From contig CAZMZJ010000003.1 in the NCBI GenBank assembly GCA_964570825.1, positions 100,479 to 164,478 on the forward strand: DNA of 64,000 bases, in the 5' to 3' direction. The translations under genes were made by a program, and so were the position numbers. Origin of the DNA: UMGS1002 sp964570825. Lineage in GTDB: Bacteria; Bacillota; Clostridia; Oscillospirales; CAG-272. Within the stretch, counting starts at the first letter, position 1. Each line of letters opens with the position of its first letter. Below are positions 41,902 to 51,587 of this stretch, piece after piece. The notes beneath the pieces are model-generated. The model searched no databases and was not told the DNA's origin. It was given only the letters and a program-made list of their open reading frames with translations.

Positions 41902-43062
41902 ATGGCATCGAACGCAAGGACAGCCGCGGCAGGGTTGATATTTTCCAATATTCACGACTCAACCGTCCCAGAACTGACGCGGACGAGAACGATGGCGAGC
42001 GTGCCGTTCGGGGGAAAATACAGGCTTGTGGATTTCGCCCTGTCGAATCTTGTCAACTCTGGGATTGCAAATGTGGGAATAATCACCCATAACAATTACC
42101 GTTCTCTGATCGAGCATCTTGACGACGGACGTGACTGGGATCTTTCGCGCTTTTCGGGAGGAGTAAAAATCCTGCCGCCTTTTATAACCGCATATGAAAA
42201 CGAGTCGGCCGAGAGGGTTTATTCGTCAAGGCTCGAGGCGCTCGAAGCCGTTATGAATTTCATTTCGGGCTGCAGCGAGGAATTTATTGTACTCTCGGAC
42301 TGCGATGTGATATGCAACATAGATTTGGCGGATGTCATTGAAAAGCACGCCTCAGGCGGGGCGGACATGACAATCGTGACAAGGCGGATATCACCGGCTG
42401 CGCAGAGGCTGACACAGCAGACGATGATTGTGGCGGCCGACAAAGACGGAAGGATAACTGATTTTTCCGGATATGTGCCTGACGGCAAGGAGAAAAAAGA
42501 GCTTGAGGTCAGCATGAATATTATGGTGACCAGGCAGCAGTACCTTATGAATATCATTTCCGATGCGGCGGCGCACGGATACCGCATCTTCGAACGCGAC
42601 GTAATCGGGCGCAGGCTGTGCGAGGACAACTACCGCGTTTTCAGATATGACGGCTATTATGCTCTTATAAATTCGCTTGAAAGCTATTACTCTTGCTCTA
42701 TGGAGCTTCTCGCGCCGGAAGCGCGCGGGCAGCTTTTCGGCATTGAGGAAAGGCCGGTGCTCACACATGCTCGCAATCTGCCGCCGACAGTATATTCCCC
42801 GGGATCAGGGACGGCGAACTCCTTGATTGCCGACGGCTGCGTGATTGAGGGAACGGTTGAGAATTCGGTGCTTTTCAGCGGAGTTAAGGTCGGACGCGGG
42901 AGCTTTGTGCGCGATTCTATTCTCTTCGCCGACACATATGTAGGTATGAATAGTGAGATATCCTGTGTGGTGACTGATAAAAATGTGCTTATTAAAGACG
43001 GGCGCAGGCTCGCCGGGCATTACTCGGCGCCGTTTTTTATCGGAAAGGGGAAAAGCGTATGA
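41902..43062 (+). CDS. glgD: ADP-glucose pyrophosphorylase regulatory subunit GlgD
   Basis: A 386-residue GlgC paralogue. AAGLIFSNIHDSTVPELT at the start replaces the catalytic GGxGxRL loop of GlgC, as is usual for GlgD, and VPFGGKYRLVDFALSN is kept. The C-terminal beta-helix (GCVIEGTVENSVLFSGVKVG) is present. GlgD itself is weakly or not catalytic and raises GlgC activity. ATG 41902 has GGAGG 6 nt upstream; the longer frame from 41833 lacks a site. Its stop overlaps the start of glgA by 4 nt (ATGA, 43059-43062). Confidence 0.95.
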   Translation: MASNARTAAAGLIFSNIHDSTVPELTRTRTMASVPFGGKYRLVDFALSNLVNSGIANVGIITHNNYRSLIEHLDDGRDWDLSRFSGGVKILPPFITAYENESAERVYSSRLEALEAVMNFISGCSEEFIVLSDCDVICNIDLADVIEKHASGGADMTIVTRRISPAAQRLTQQTMIVAADKDGRITDFSGYVPDGKEKKELEVSMNIMVTRQQYLMNIISDAAAHGYRIFERDVIGRRLCEDNYRVFRYDGYYALINSLESYYSCSMELLAPEARGQLFGIEERPVLTHARNLPPTVYSPGSGTANSLIADGCVIEGTVENSVLFSGVKVGRGSFVRDSILFADTYVGMNSEISCVVTDKNVLIKDGRRLAGHYSAPFFIGKGKSV

Positions 43063-44495
43063 AAAAGGTTTTATTTGTAGCCTCCGAGGTGATGCCTTAC
43101 GCGGCGACGGGAGGGCTCGGCGACGTGCTCGGCTCGCTGCCGGCGGCGCTTGCGGGACTTGACGACGCAAACGATATGAGGGTGGTCATGCCTCTTTACA
43201 GCTCGATAGGCTCCGAATGGAGAAGGCTTATGACCGAGGTCGCGGTGTTTGAGGTTCAGCTCGCCTGGCGGCGGCAGTACTGCGGCGTCAGATCTCTGCG
43301 GCGCGGCGGTGTGGTTTATTATTTCATCGACAATGAGTATTATTTCAAGCGCCCCTCGCTGTACGGTCATTTTGACGACGCCGAGCGGTACGCTTTTTTC
43401 TCGATGGCTGTGGTTGAAATGATGAACCGGATCGGGTTTTATCCCGACATTCTGCATGCGCACGACTGGCAGGGAGCGCTCTCGATAGTCTACCTGAATC
43501 TGAAGTACAGGGAAATCAGAGGATATGAAAACATCAAGACGGTTTACACAATTCACAATATAGAATATCAGGGTCAGTTCGACAGCGGCATACTGGGCGA
43601 CGTGCTTTCGCTCGGAGAGGAGCACAGAGCTGTTCTCGACTATGATGGAAGAATAAACCTTATGAAAGCCGGAATAGACTCCGCCGACATAGTGACGACG
43701 GTCAGTCCGCGCTACGCCGAGGAGATAAAAACATGCGAGAACGGGCGCGGTCTTGAGCATATCCTCCTCCGACATGCCGGCAAGCTGATTGGCATCCTCA
43801 ACGGAATCGACTACAGTTATTACAACCCGGAAACTGATGAGGCGCTTGAAAAGAATTATTCGCATATGAACGTCGAAGATAAGTACCCGAACAAAATATC
43901 ACTGCAGAAAAAGCTCGCGCTTCCAAAAAAAGATGTTCCGATGCTTGCGGTCATATCGCGGCTCGCGTCGCATAAAGGGCTCGACCTTATTACAGCTATA
44001 GCCGACGGGCTTATCGCTGAAAACGATATTCAATTCGTCCTGCTCGGTCAGGGAGAGAAGAGGTTCGAAACCTATTTCCTTGAGCTTGAAGAAAAATATC
44101 CGGACAAGGTCAGGACGCTGATAGATTACAACCGCGAGCTTTCAAGGCGTATTTATGCCGCGGCCGACATTTTTCTGATGCCGTCGCTGACCGAGCCGTG
44201 CGGGCTTTCGCAGATGATAGCCTCAAGGTACGGCGCGATGCCTGTCGTACGTGAGACGGGCGGGCTGTTCGACTCCATAAAAGGCTTCTGGGAGGCTGAG
44301 GGAGAACTGCGCGGGAACGGATTCACATTCGCAAACTATTCCCCCGCGGAGCTGCGCGAACGCATCGGTGCGGCGCTTTCCCTGTGGCATGACAGGGAGA
44401 AAAGGCTTGCGTTTGTAAGGAAAATCATGAGCGTCGACTTCTCGTGGAGCGCGTCGGCGGAAAAATATATGGAAATCTACAACAGAATCTCCTGA
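43059..44495 (+). CDS. glgA: Glycogen synthase
   Basis: A 478-residue GT5 enzyme that adds glucose from ADP-glucose to glycogen. Motifs: VASEVMPYAATGGLGDVLGS at the N-terminus (the Lys of the canonical KTGGL block is Ala here, as I recall for other clostridial GlgA), HAHDWQGALSIVYL, TIHNIEYQG, GILNGIDYSYYNP, and the C-terminal SRLASHKGLDLI and MPSLTEPCGLSQMIASRYG with the catalytic Glu. GT-B fold, normal length. Coupled to glgD by ATGA overlap. Confidence 0.95.
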   Translation: MKKVLFVASEVMPYAATGGLGDVLGSLPAALAGLDDANDMRVVMPLYSSIGSEWRRLMTEVAVFEVQLAWRRQYCGVRSLRRGGVVYYFIDNEYYFKRPSLYGHFDDAERYAFFSMAVVEMMNRIGFYPDILHAHDWQGALSIVYLNLKYREIRGYENIKTVYTIHNIEYQGQFDSGILGDVLSLGEEHRAVLDYDGRINLMKAGIDSADIVTTVSPRYAEEIKTCENGRGLEHILLRHAGKLIGILNGIDYSYYNPETDEALEKNYSHMNVEDKYPNKISLQKKLALPKKDVPMLAVISRLASHKGLDLITAIADGLIAENDIQFVLLGQGEKRFETYFLELEEKYPDKVRTLIDYNRELSRRIYAAADIFLMPSLTEPCGLSQMIASRYGAMPVVRETGGLFDSIKGFWEAEGELRGNGFTFANYSPAELRERIGAALSLWHDREKRLAFVRKIMSVDFSWSASAEKYMEIYNRIS

Positions 44496-44514
44496 TTAGA
44501 AAGGAATTTACCGG

Positions 44515-46944
44515 ATGAACCTGTATCCCGATGCTGGGCAAGTAAAGACAAATATTGAGGAAAAGCTGCTGCGTCACTTCGGCACTACCCCGTCAGACGC
44601 GGCTGACGAGCAGATTTTCAAGGCCACCGCCCTGACCGTACGCGATATTCTGGCGATGAAGAGGGGCGAGTATAAAAAGCTCGCGAACTGCGCCGGAGCG
44701 AAGCGCGTTTATTATATGTGCATGGAGTTTCTTCTCGGCAGGTCGCTGAAAAACAATCTGAACAATTTAGGGCTTGTCGAGCAATACAGGGAAGCTCTCG
44801 GTATGCTCGGGTTTGATCTCGACGGGATTTGCGGCTGCGAACCCGACGCGGGGCTTGGCAGCGGAGGACTCGGACGTCTTGCCGCCTGCTTTATGGATTC
44901 GCTTTCGTCGCTCGATTATCCTGCGACGGGATTTTCGATACTTTACGAATACGGGCTTTTCAGGCAGAAAATCATCGACGGTTTGCAGATTGAATTGCCG
45001 GACGTCTGGCTGCCGGGAGGAGAAGTCTGGCTTGTCCCGCGCACTGACCGGACTTTCCATGTCCGTTTCGGCGGCCATGTGAAAGAGAACTGGGTTGACG
45101 GAAGGCTTGAAATTATTTACGAGGACTGCGAAGAAGTCGAGGCTGTCGCGTATGACATGCTGATATCCGGGGCTTCGAGCGACGCGGTGTCGCCGCTGAG
45201 ATTGTGGCGGGCGCGCGACGTGCAGAAGTTCAACATGGGGCTTTTTACGCAGGGGCAATACACGCGCGCGCTTGAGGAGAGCAACAACGCGGAGATTATT
45301 TCGAAGGTGCTGTATCCGTCTGACAACCATACGGAAGGCAAGATGCTAAGGCTGTCGCAGCAGTATTTCCTTGCGTCGGCGTCTGTGCAAAGCATTATCC
45401 GCGACCATATGGCGGTCTACAAAACGCTGGACAATCTGCCGGAACACGTGGCAATACACATCAACGACACGCATCCGGCGCTCTGCATACCCGAGCTGAT
45501 GAGAATTTTAACCGACGAGTATTATTTCACATGGGAGCGGGCGTGGGATTTTGTAACGCGCATAGTGTCATACACAAACCATACGGTGCTGCCCGAGGCG
45601 CTTGAGTGCTGGAACGAGCCGCTTTTCCGTCTCAAGCTGCCAAGAATTTATTCGATAATAAAAGAGATAAACGAAAGGTTCTGCCATGAGGCGTGGGCCG
45701 TTTTTCCGGGCGCTTGGAACAGGATTTCAAAGATGAGCGTCATCGCCTACGGACAGGTGAGGATGGCCAATCTTTCTGTCATAGGCTCCCACAGGGTAAA
45801 CGGCGTTTCGAAGCTGCACTCAGAAATACTCAAGGAGTCGACGTTTAAGGATTTTTATCAGATATACCCGGATAAATTCACCAATGTGACCAACGGGATC
45901 GCCCACCGGCGCTGGCTTGTCGCGGCAAACCCCGATCTTGCGGCGCTGCTTGACGAGTGCATAGGGCCGGGGTACAGAACCGACTCGGAAAAGCTTGCGG
46001 ATTTTGCAAAATTTGCCGACGACGGTGAAGTGTTGCGGAGAATAAGGGAAATAAAGCATAAAAACAAGGAAAAATTCTCAAAATACTACTACGGGATGAC
46101 AGGGCAGAGAATTGATCCGCAGTCGGTTTTTGACATGCAGATAAAACGGCTGCACGAATATAAGCGGCAGCTTCTTAACGCTCTCAATATCGTCGGATTA
46201 TATTTAGAATTAAAGGATAATCCGGAGCGCGACACGCAGCCTAAGACGTTTATTTTCGGCGGCAAGGCGGCACCCGGGTATTTTATGGCGCGGCAGATTA
46301 TAAAGCTGATATACTTTATCGGCAAGGATATTGATTCGGATCCGGCTATAAGGGAAAAAATACGTGTCATTTTCCTTGAAAATTATAATGTCAGCAGCGC
46401 CGAAATTATGATACCCGCCGCCGAAATAAGCGAGCAGATATCTCTTGCCGGCAAGGAGGCGAGCGGAACAAGCTGCATGAAGCTGATGATGAACGGAGCT
46501 GTGACAATCGGGACTCTCGACGGCGCCAATGTCGAGATGTTAGAGTATGCCGGAAATGAAAATATGTATATTTTCGGACTTTCAAGCAGGGAAGTCGACG
46601 AGCTCTGGCTTCGCGGATATAATTCAATGAATTATTATGCTTCAAACGAAAAGCTGGCAAGAATTGTGAACTATTTTAAGAAGGGCTTCGCGGGAGAGTC
46701 GTTTGCCGACATAACTGCATACCTTATATCCGGACATGGAATATCGGATCCGTATATGTGCATGGCGGATTTCGAGTCGTACCGCCTGACACATGAAAAA
46801 ATGATGACCGCTTATTCAGACCGGGACAGGTGGAGCCGTATGTCGCTTATGAATATCGCGTCCTCGGGATATTTCTCAGCCGACCGGAGCATAAAAGAGT
46901 ATGCCGAAAATATCTGGGGACTCGGAGTCTGCCCGAAAAGATGA
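44515..46944 (+). CDS. glgP: Glycogen phosphorylase
   Basis: An 809-residue GT35 enzyme that releases glucose-1-phosphate from glycogen. Blocks include YMCMEFLLGRSLKNNL, DAGLGSGGLGRLAACFMDSL, NDTHPALCIPELMRIL, KRLHEYKRQLLNALN and the PLP site SCMKLMMNGAVTIGTLDGAN with the cofactor Lys near K656. The family usually reads TSNMK here; this one has Cys for Asn. RBS AGAAAGGA is 9 nt before ATG. It follows glgA by 19 nt, so synthesis and breakdown are encoded together. Confidence 0.96.
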   Translation: MNLYPDAGQVKTNIEEKLLRHFGTTPSDAADEQIFKATALTVRDILAMKRGEYKKLANCAGAKRVYYMCMEFLLGRSLKNNLNNLGLVEQYREALGMLGFDLDGICGCEPDAGLGSGGLGRLAACFMDSLSSLDYPATGFSILYEYGLFRQKIIDGLQIELPDVWLPGGEVWLVPRTDRTFHVRFGGHVKENWVDGRLEIIYEDCEEVEAVAYDMLISGASSDAVSPLRLWRARDVQKFNMGLFTQGQYTRALEESNNAEIISKVLYPSDNHTEGKMLRLSQQYFLASASVQSIIRDHMAVYKTLDNLPEHVAIHINDTHPALCIPELMRILTDEYYFTWERAWDFVTRIVSYTNHTVLPEALECWNEPLFRLKLPRIYSIIKEINERFCHEAWAVFPGAWNRISKMSVIAYGQVRMANLSVIGSHRVNGVSKLHSEILKESTFKDFYQIYPDKFTNVTNGIAHRRWLVAANPDLAALLDECIGPGYRTDSEKLADFAKFADDGEVLRRIREIKHKNKEKFSKYYYGMTGQRIDPQSVFDMQIKRLHEYKRQLLNALNIVGLYLELKDNPERDTQPKTFIFGGKAAPGYFMARQIIKLIYFIGKDIDSDPAIREKIRVIFLENYNVSSAEIMIPAAEISEQISLAGKEASGTSCMKLMMNGAVTIGTLDGANVEMLEYAGNENMYIFGLSSREVDELWLRGYNSMNYYASNEKLARIVNYFKKGFAGESFADITAYLISGHGISDPYMCMADFESYRLTHEKMMTAYSDRDRWSRMSLMNIASSGYFSADRSIKEYAENIWGLGVCPKR

Positions 46945-47031
46945 TTGACAGATGAAAATTGAAAGCCTGCAGATCCGGATTGTCAGGAACCGGCGCAGCC
47001 CTCCCTCCGGCGGAAAGGATGGAAATGGAAT

Positions 47032-48975
47032 ATGCTTATCAGGCACTCGAACGAAGCCGCGGCGGTAAAGGCTCCGGTTATCGGTAAAAAATTATATTCA
47101 AAAGACTGCCCCGAAGGTCGGGATGTGTCCCGTCTCGGGGCCTTTCCGGCGTCTGTACGGCTTCATTTTGATGTCTGTGTGCCGCGGCGTCTCGGGTGCT
47201 TCCGGGTATTGCTGAGAATAAGGAAGGACGGCGGGCTGCCTTCTGAGGATATTCCGCTGCGGTTTTCCGCCTCGAAAAGCGGGGATGACCTTTATTCTGT
47301 GCAAATCGAGATGAAGCAGCTGTGCGGCAGCGATGGCGACGGACTTTTTTATTACGAGTTTCTGTTTGTCTGCGGTTCTGAAATTTTATATAGCGATACC
47401 TCCAATAATGTTGATTTCTCGCTCTCGCACAGCAGCGGACACAGGTTCAGACTGCTCGTTTACCGCGACGGATTCACAGTACCGAGGTGGTTCGGAAGGA
47501 AAGTTATATATCACATTTTTGTCGACCGCTTCTGTAAAGGCGGGGGGAATGTTTCGATTCGTGACACGGCAATTATAAATGACGACTGGGAGCACGGTGT
47601 CCCTCAGTATGGCTCAAGGCCGGGCTCCGAGGTGGAGAACAATGTTTTTTTCGGAGGAAATCTATGGGGGGTTATTGAAAAGCTTGATTATCTATGCTCG
47701 CTCGGAGTGGGAGCAATCTATTTAAACCCGGTCTTTGAAGCTTACTCAAATCACAAATATGATACCGGAGATTACGAAAAGGTCGATGGGCTGTTCGGAG
47801 GTGACGAAGCTCTCTGCGAGCTTATTGACAAATCGGCGGCCCGGGGCATAAAAATAATTCTTGACGGCGTTTTCAATCATACCGGCGAAGACAGCAGATA
47901 TTTCAACAAATACGGCAGGTATGCGGAAACCGGAGCGTATCAGTCTGAAAAGTCACAGTATTTCAGGTGGTACAATTTCAGAAAGTTTCCTGATTCTTAT
48001 GAATGCTGGTGGAATATAAAAAAACTGCCAAGACTCAACCACAGCTGCCGGGAATGCCGTGAATACTTCGCAGGGAAGGACGGCATAGGGGCGGCGTATG
48101 TTGAGCGGGGAATCGGAGGCTGGCGGCTCGATGTAGCGGACGAGCTGTCGGACATTTTCCTTGAGGAGTTTCGTGAAAGCGTCAAGAGCGCGTCTGACGG
48201 CGAAGCGGTTATTGTGGGCGAGGTGTGGGAAAACGCTGCGGATAAAATTTCTTACGGTGAAAGGCGTAAGTATCTCCGAGGCGGGCAGCTTGACAGCGTC
48301 ATGAACTACCCGCTTCGCAACGGCATAATAAACTTTATCCTTTACAGGGACAGCAGCATGCTGTATAATATTCTTACGGATATTTATTCATCGTATCCGC
48401 GCTGTGTGTCGGACGCGCTTATGAACCTGCTTGGAACGCATGACACAGAACGCATATTGACAGTTCTCGCAGACGCAGGGACCGACACGATGACAAACGA
48501 ACAGCTTTCGCTTTTCCGGCTTGACGACAGCCGGAAGGCGACGGCGCTGAAAAGACTTAAGCTGGCGGCGGTTATCCAATATACAGTTTACGGTGTTCCG
48601 TCGGTCTTTTACGGCGATGAGGCGGGGATCGAGGGAGGGCGCGACCCCTTCTGCCGTATGCCATTCCCGTGGGGAAGAGAGAACGCGGAACTGCTCCGGC
48701 ATTACAGAAGGCTCGGCGAGATACGGGAAAAGGAGGCTGTTTTCGACGGCGGAGATTTCAGAGTGCTCAGTCACTCTGGCGCCTATATATCTTATGAGCG
48801 TTCGCGCGGCGGCGAAGGCGAAAGGGAGAAAAGGGAAAGAATAATCATCGCGGCGAACAGCGGCGGGACGCCAGTCACCGTACGCCTGCCCGAGCCTATG
48901 AGAGACCTTCTTTCAGGCGAAAAGCATATCGCAAAAGCGGTGATTCCGCCGGTCGGAGCTGTAATATTGAAATAA
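47032..48975 (+). CDS. GH13 alpha-amylase / neopullulanase-like enzyme
   Basis: A 647-residue GH13 protein. An N-terminal beta domain (residues about 1-150) precedes the barrel: FFGGNLWGVIEKLDYLCSLG, DGVFNHTGEDSRYF, GGWRLDVADE (nucleophile Asp), VGEVWENAAD (acid/base Glu) and LLGTHDTERI. This set, with WWNIKKLPRLN, is typical of cyclomaltodextrinase/neopullulanase-type subfamilies (GH13_20/39). No signal peptide is seen, so it is likely cytosolic and trims glycogen or maltodextrins. The start ATG has AAAGGATGG nearby. It lies 88 nt after glgP, in the glycogen cluster. Confidence 0.92.
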   Translation: MLIRHSNEAAAVKAPVIGKKLYSKDCPEGRDVSRLGAFPASVRLHFDVCVPRRLGCFRVLLRIRKDGGLPSEDIPLRFSASKSGDDLYSVQIEMKQLCGSDGDGLFYYEFLFVCGSEILYSDTSNNVDFSLSHSSGHRFRLLVYRDGFTVPRWFGRKVIYHIFVDRFCKGGGNVSIRDTAIINDDWEHGVPQYGSRPGSEVENNVFFGGNLWGVIEKLDYLCSLGVGAIYLNPVFEAYSNHKYDTGDYEKVDGLFGGDEALCELIDKSAARGIKIILDGVFNHTGEDSRYFNKYGRYAETGAYQSEKSQYFRWYNFRKFPDSYECWWNIKKLPRLNHSCRECREYFAGKDGIGAAYVERGIGGWRLDVADELSDIFLEEFRESVKSASDGEAVIVGEVWENAADKISYGERRKYLRGGQLDSVMNYPLRNGIINFILYRDSSMLYNILTDIYSSYPRCVSDALMNLLGTHDTERILTVLADAGTDTMTNEQLSLFRLDDSRKATALKRLKLAAVIQYTVYGVPSVFYGDEAGIEGGRDPFCRMPFPWGRENAELLRHYRRLGEIREKEAVFDGGDFRVLSHSGAYISYERSRGGEGEREKRERIIIAANSGGTPVTVRLPEPMRDLLSGEKHIAKAVIPPVGAVILK

Positions 48976-49065
48976 TCAGAAATTAAGCGGGCGGAAACAG
49001 CGTCGCCCGTACATACCGGAATGGCGGAGTGCGGCGCCCCCCATTTTATTAAACGGAGATTACAT

Positions 49066-49407
49066 ATGTTCAAGAAGGTCTTTAAGTACTGGACAAAGAG
49101 CAAAAATCCGGCGAGCCCGAGATTCCGGCGCGATATGGCGGAGAAAATTTGCGGAAAGCATATAAAATATGTGACCGAGCGGCACGCGGACGGCGTCGAT
49201 GAGGTTGTCGGCAGGGACGGAGGGATGACAATACGCGGGGATGAATTTATTATATTTGCCTCGCAGAATATTGTAATGCGCTGCCGGATAGACGACATGC
49301 AGGCGTGGGAACTGCTGTCGAACGACGGCGTTGTGATAACTGCGCCCGATCTTGAACACGGAGGCGCCGATAGAACAATTATTGTGCATTATGTCTATTA
49401 CAGATAA
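49066..49407 (+). CDS. Conserved-type hypothetical protein, 113 residues
   Basis: I do not recognise a characterised family. It is basic at the N-terminus (MFKKVFKYWTKSKNPASPRF) and acidic later, with DDMQAWELLSNDGVVITAPD and an ending TIIVHYVYYR that reads like a small beta-barrel or PH-like fold. No signal peptide or membrane helix. ATG 49066 follows ACGGAGA, so it is probably translated. It ends just before the glycogen-cluster terminator and may be part of that transcript, or read from its own promoter. Function unknown. Confidence 0.7.
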   Translation: MFKKVFKYWTKSKNPASPRFRRDMAEKICGKHIKYVTERHADGVDEVVGRDGGMTIRGDEFIIFASQNIVMRCRIDDMQAWELLSNDGVVITAPDLEHGGADRTIIVHYVYYR

Positions 49408-49450
49408 CAGATGCGCCCTGCCGGATTTACGGCAGGGCGCATCTGTTTTT
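49407..49450 (+). terminator. Terminator of the glycogen cluster
   Basis: A perfect 16-bp stem, ACAGATGCGCCCTGCC (49407-49422) with its complement at 49431-49446, then TTTTT. It overlaps the stop codon of the 113-residue gene. Confidence 0.92.
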
Positions 49451-49501
49451 CGGAAAGAGTTGAGCGGAACTTTTGAATAGTCCGCTGGACTCATTATTAA
49501 C

Positions 49502-51283
49502 TTACGCTTTCAGTCTTGCTTCAAGAGCGGCAAGCTCGTCGTACATGGCGGCGGGAACTCTTGGGCCTATCTCAGCGTAGAACTTCTTAATATTCGCAAC
49601 ATCGGCAAGCCAGCTTTCCTTATCGACCGTGAGCAGCTCCTTGATTGTGTCAAGGCTGACGTCCTTCAGGCCCTCGATGTTGATATCCTCGGGCTTAGGC
49701 AGATAACCGATAGGAGTCATAACAGCGTCCGCCTTGCCTTCGCAGCGGTCGAGAATCCACATGAGTACTCTCATGTTTTCTCCAAAGCCGGGCCAGATGA
49801 AGTTGCCGGCGGCATCGGTGCGGAACCAGTTGACATGGAAAATCTTCGGGGGCTTGGGAATGAGCGTGCCCATCTTGAGCCAGTGTGCAAAATAGTCGCC
49901 CATATCATAGCCGGTGAAGGGACGCATAGCCATCGGGTCGCGGCGCACTACGCCGACAGCGCCAGCGGCTGCCGCCGTGGTTTCTGACGCCATGATCGAG
50001 CCGACAAAGGTTCCGTTCTGCCAGCTCGTTGACTGATAAACCAGCGGAGCTGTCTTGGCGCGGCGGCCTCCGAATACGATAGCGGAGATCGGAACGCCCT
50101 TCGGATTATAGAACTCGGGCGAGAGACAGGGACAGTTGACGGCTTTTGCCGTGAAGCGGCTGTTCGGATGCGCGCCGCAGGTCGATTTGTCGTTCTTGTC
50201 ATACTTGCGGTAATCCCACGGGTTGCCTTTCCAGTCGATGGCGTGCTCGGGAGGATTTTTGTCAAGTCCTTCCCACCAGACGGTATTGTTGGCGGTGTTA
50301 TGGACAACATTCGTAAAGATTGTGTCCTTCATGCAGGTGTGAAGCGCGTTCGGGTTGGACTTTTCGTTCGTACCGGGAGCAACGCCGAAGAAACCGTTCT
50401 CGGGGTTGACTGCCCAGAGGCGTCCGTCTTCGCCTATGCGGATCCATGCGATATCGTCGCCGACGCAGAAAACCTTATAACCCTTCTTTGAATAGTATTC
50501 CGGCGGGATAAGCATTGCAAGGTTGGTCTTTCCGCAGGCGGACGGGAATGCGGCTGTAATATATTTTGTTTCGCCGCTCGGATACTGTACTCCGAGTATG
50601 AGCATATGCTCGGCCATCCAGCCTTCCTTGCGGCCGAGGTAGGAAGCTATGCGGAGAGCAAAGCACTTTTTGCCGAGCAGAACGTTTCCGCCGTAGCCCG
50701 AGTTGACAGACCAGATTGTGTTATCTTCGGGGAAATGGCAGATGTAACGGTTGTTTTCGTCAATCTGCGCTTTGGAATGCAAGCCCTTTATATAGTCAGG
50801 CGAGTTGCCGAGAGCGTCAAGAACATCAAAACCGACGCGGGTCATAATCAGCATATTAAGGACGACATATATCGAATCCGTGAGCTCGATGCCGTATTTG
50901 GCAAATGGAGAGCCGACTATACCCATCGAGTACGGGATAACATACATGGTGCGACCCTTCATTGAACCCTTGAAAAGCTTTGAAAGCTTTGCATAGCATT
51001 CCTTCGGATCCATCCAGTTGATGATATTGCCGGTGTCTTCCTTTTTCTTTGTGCAGATGAAGGTTCTGTCTTCGACGCGTGCAACGTCGTTTACTGCGGT
51101 GCGGTGCAGGTAGCAGCCGGGGAGCAGCTCCTGATTGAGCTTTGTCATTTCGCCCGTCGAGCACGCTTCGGCGCGCAGAGCCTCTGCCTGCTCCTCCGAA
51201 CCGTCTATCCAGACAATTCTGTCGGGCTGCGTCATGGCTGCCATCTCATCGATCCAACCGGTAACATACTTGTTTGTGGTCAT
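49502..51283 (-). CDS. pckG: Phosphoenolpyruvate carboxykinase (GTP)
   Basis: A 593-residue enzyme that interconverts oxaloacetate and PEP using GTP/GDP. Motifs: ITAAFPSACGKTNLAMLIPP (nucleotide P-loop), FCVGDDIAWIRIGEDGRLWA, FGGRRAKTAPLVYQSTSWQN and GSIMASETTAAAAGAVG. These mark the GTP-dependent class, not the ATP class. In anaerobes it often runs toward oxaloacetate for succinate production. Start ATG 51283 follows AAGGAGAAATCAA. It is a single gene, divergent from lexA, with its own promoter. Confidence 0.97.
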   Translation of the reverse strand: MTTNKYVTGWIDEMAAMTQPDRIVWIDGSEEQAEALRAEACSTGEMTKLNQELLPGCYLHRTAVNDVARVEDRTFICTKKKEDTGNIINWMDPKECYAKLSKLFKGSMKGRTMYVIPYSMGIVGSPFAKYGIELTDSIYVVLNMLIMTRVGFDVLDALGNSPDYIKGLHSKAQIDENNRYICHFPEDNTIWSVNSGYGGNVLLGKKCFALRIASYLGRKEGWMAEHMLILGVQYPSGETKYITAAFPSACGKTNLAMLIPPEYYSKKGYKVFCVGDDIAWIRIGEDGRLWAVNPENGFFGVAPGTNEKSNPNALHTCMKDTIFTNVVHNTANNTVWWEGLDKNPPEHAIDWKGNPWDYRKYDKNDKSTCGAHPNSRFTAKAVNCPCLSPEFYNPKGVPISAIVFGGRRAKTAPLVYQSTSWQNGTFVGSIMASETTAAAAGAVGVVRRDPMAMRPFTGYDMGDYFAHWLKMGTLIPKPPKIFHVNWFRTDAAGNFIWPGFGENMRVLMWILDRCEGKADAVMTPIGYLPKPEDINIEGLKDVSLDTIKELLTVDKESWLADVANIKKFYAEIGPRVPAAMYDELAALEARLKA

Positions 51284-51328
51284 TTGATTTCTCCTTATTT
51301 TGATTGTGATAATTTTTCTACTATTAAC

Positions 51329-51357
51329 ATATTAACACAAAATGAAATTTTTTTCAA
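51329..51357 (-). promoter_or_regulatory. Predicted promoter of pckG
   Basis: Minus strand: -35 TTGAAA (51352-51357), 17-nt spacer, -10 TAATAT (51329-51334). Confidence 0.6.
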
Positions 51358-51377
51358 TATATCTTTCATAAAGGTTA

Positions 51378-51395
51378 CAATTTGTTAACAAATTG
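51378..51395. promoter_or_regulatory. 18-bp perfect palindrome upstream of pckG
   Basis: CAATTTGTTAACAAATTG, a perfect palindrome 20 nt upstream of the pckG -35 box. It fits an operator for a dimeric regulator; which one is unknown. Confidence 0.6.
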
Positions 51396-51443
51396 CATAA
51401 AATACCAGATGCAAATTTATATAAGTTGACAGAAAAAAAGTAT

Positions 51444-51482
51444 AAACAAATGTTTGCATTTAGTGCAGAAGTATGATATACT
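51444..51482 (+). promoter_or_regulatory. lexA promoter with candidate SOS box
   Basis: -35 TTTGCA (51453-51458), 18-nt spacer, -10 TATACT (51477-51482) with TGA upstream. AAAC-AAAT-GTTT (51444-51455) overlaps the -35 box and resembles the Firmicute LexA site GAAC-N4-GTTC with one change per half. Autoregulation is inferred. Confidence 0.5.
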
Positions 51483-51587
51483 TAAATGAGATAAACTGGA
51501 ATAAGCAGATGTGGAAATCATTGGATGTTCTGCGGGATTTTAAAAACACGAAGCCGATTCATATTACGCATAAAAACGGAGGAAAAT

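Noticed and set aside
43071..43865. Minus-strand open frame of 264 codons opposite glgA
   Set aside because: Compositional shadow of a conserved GC-rich gene; no family features.
51378..51395. Rex redox-regulator site
   Set aside because: Rex sites have TTGTTAA and TTAACAA separated by four bases; here the halves are fused without a gap.
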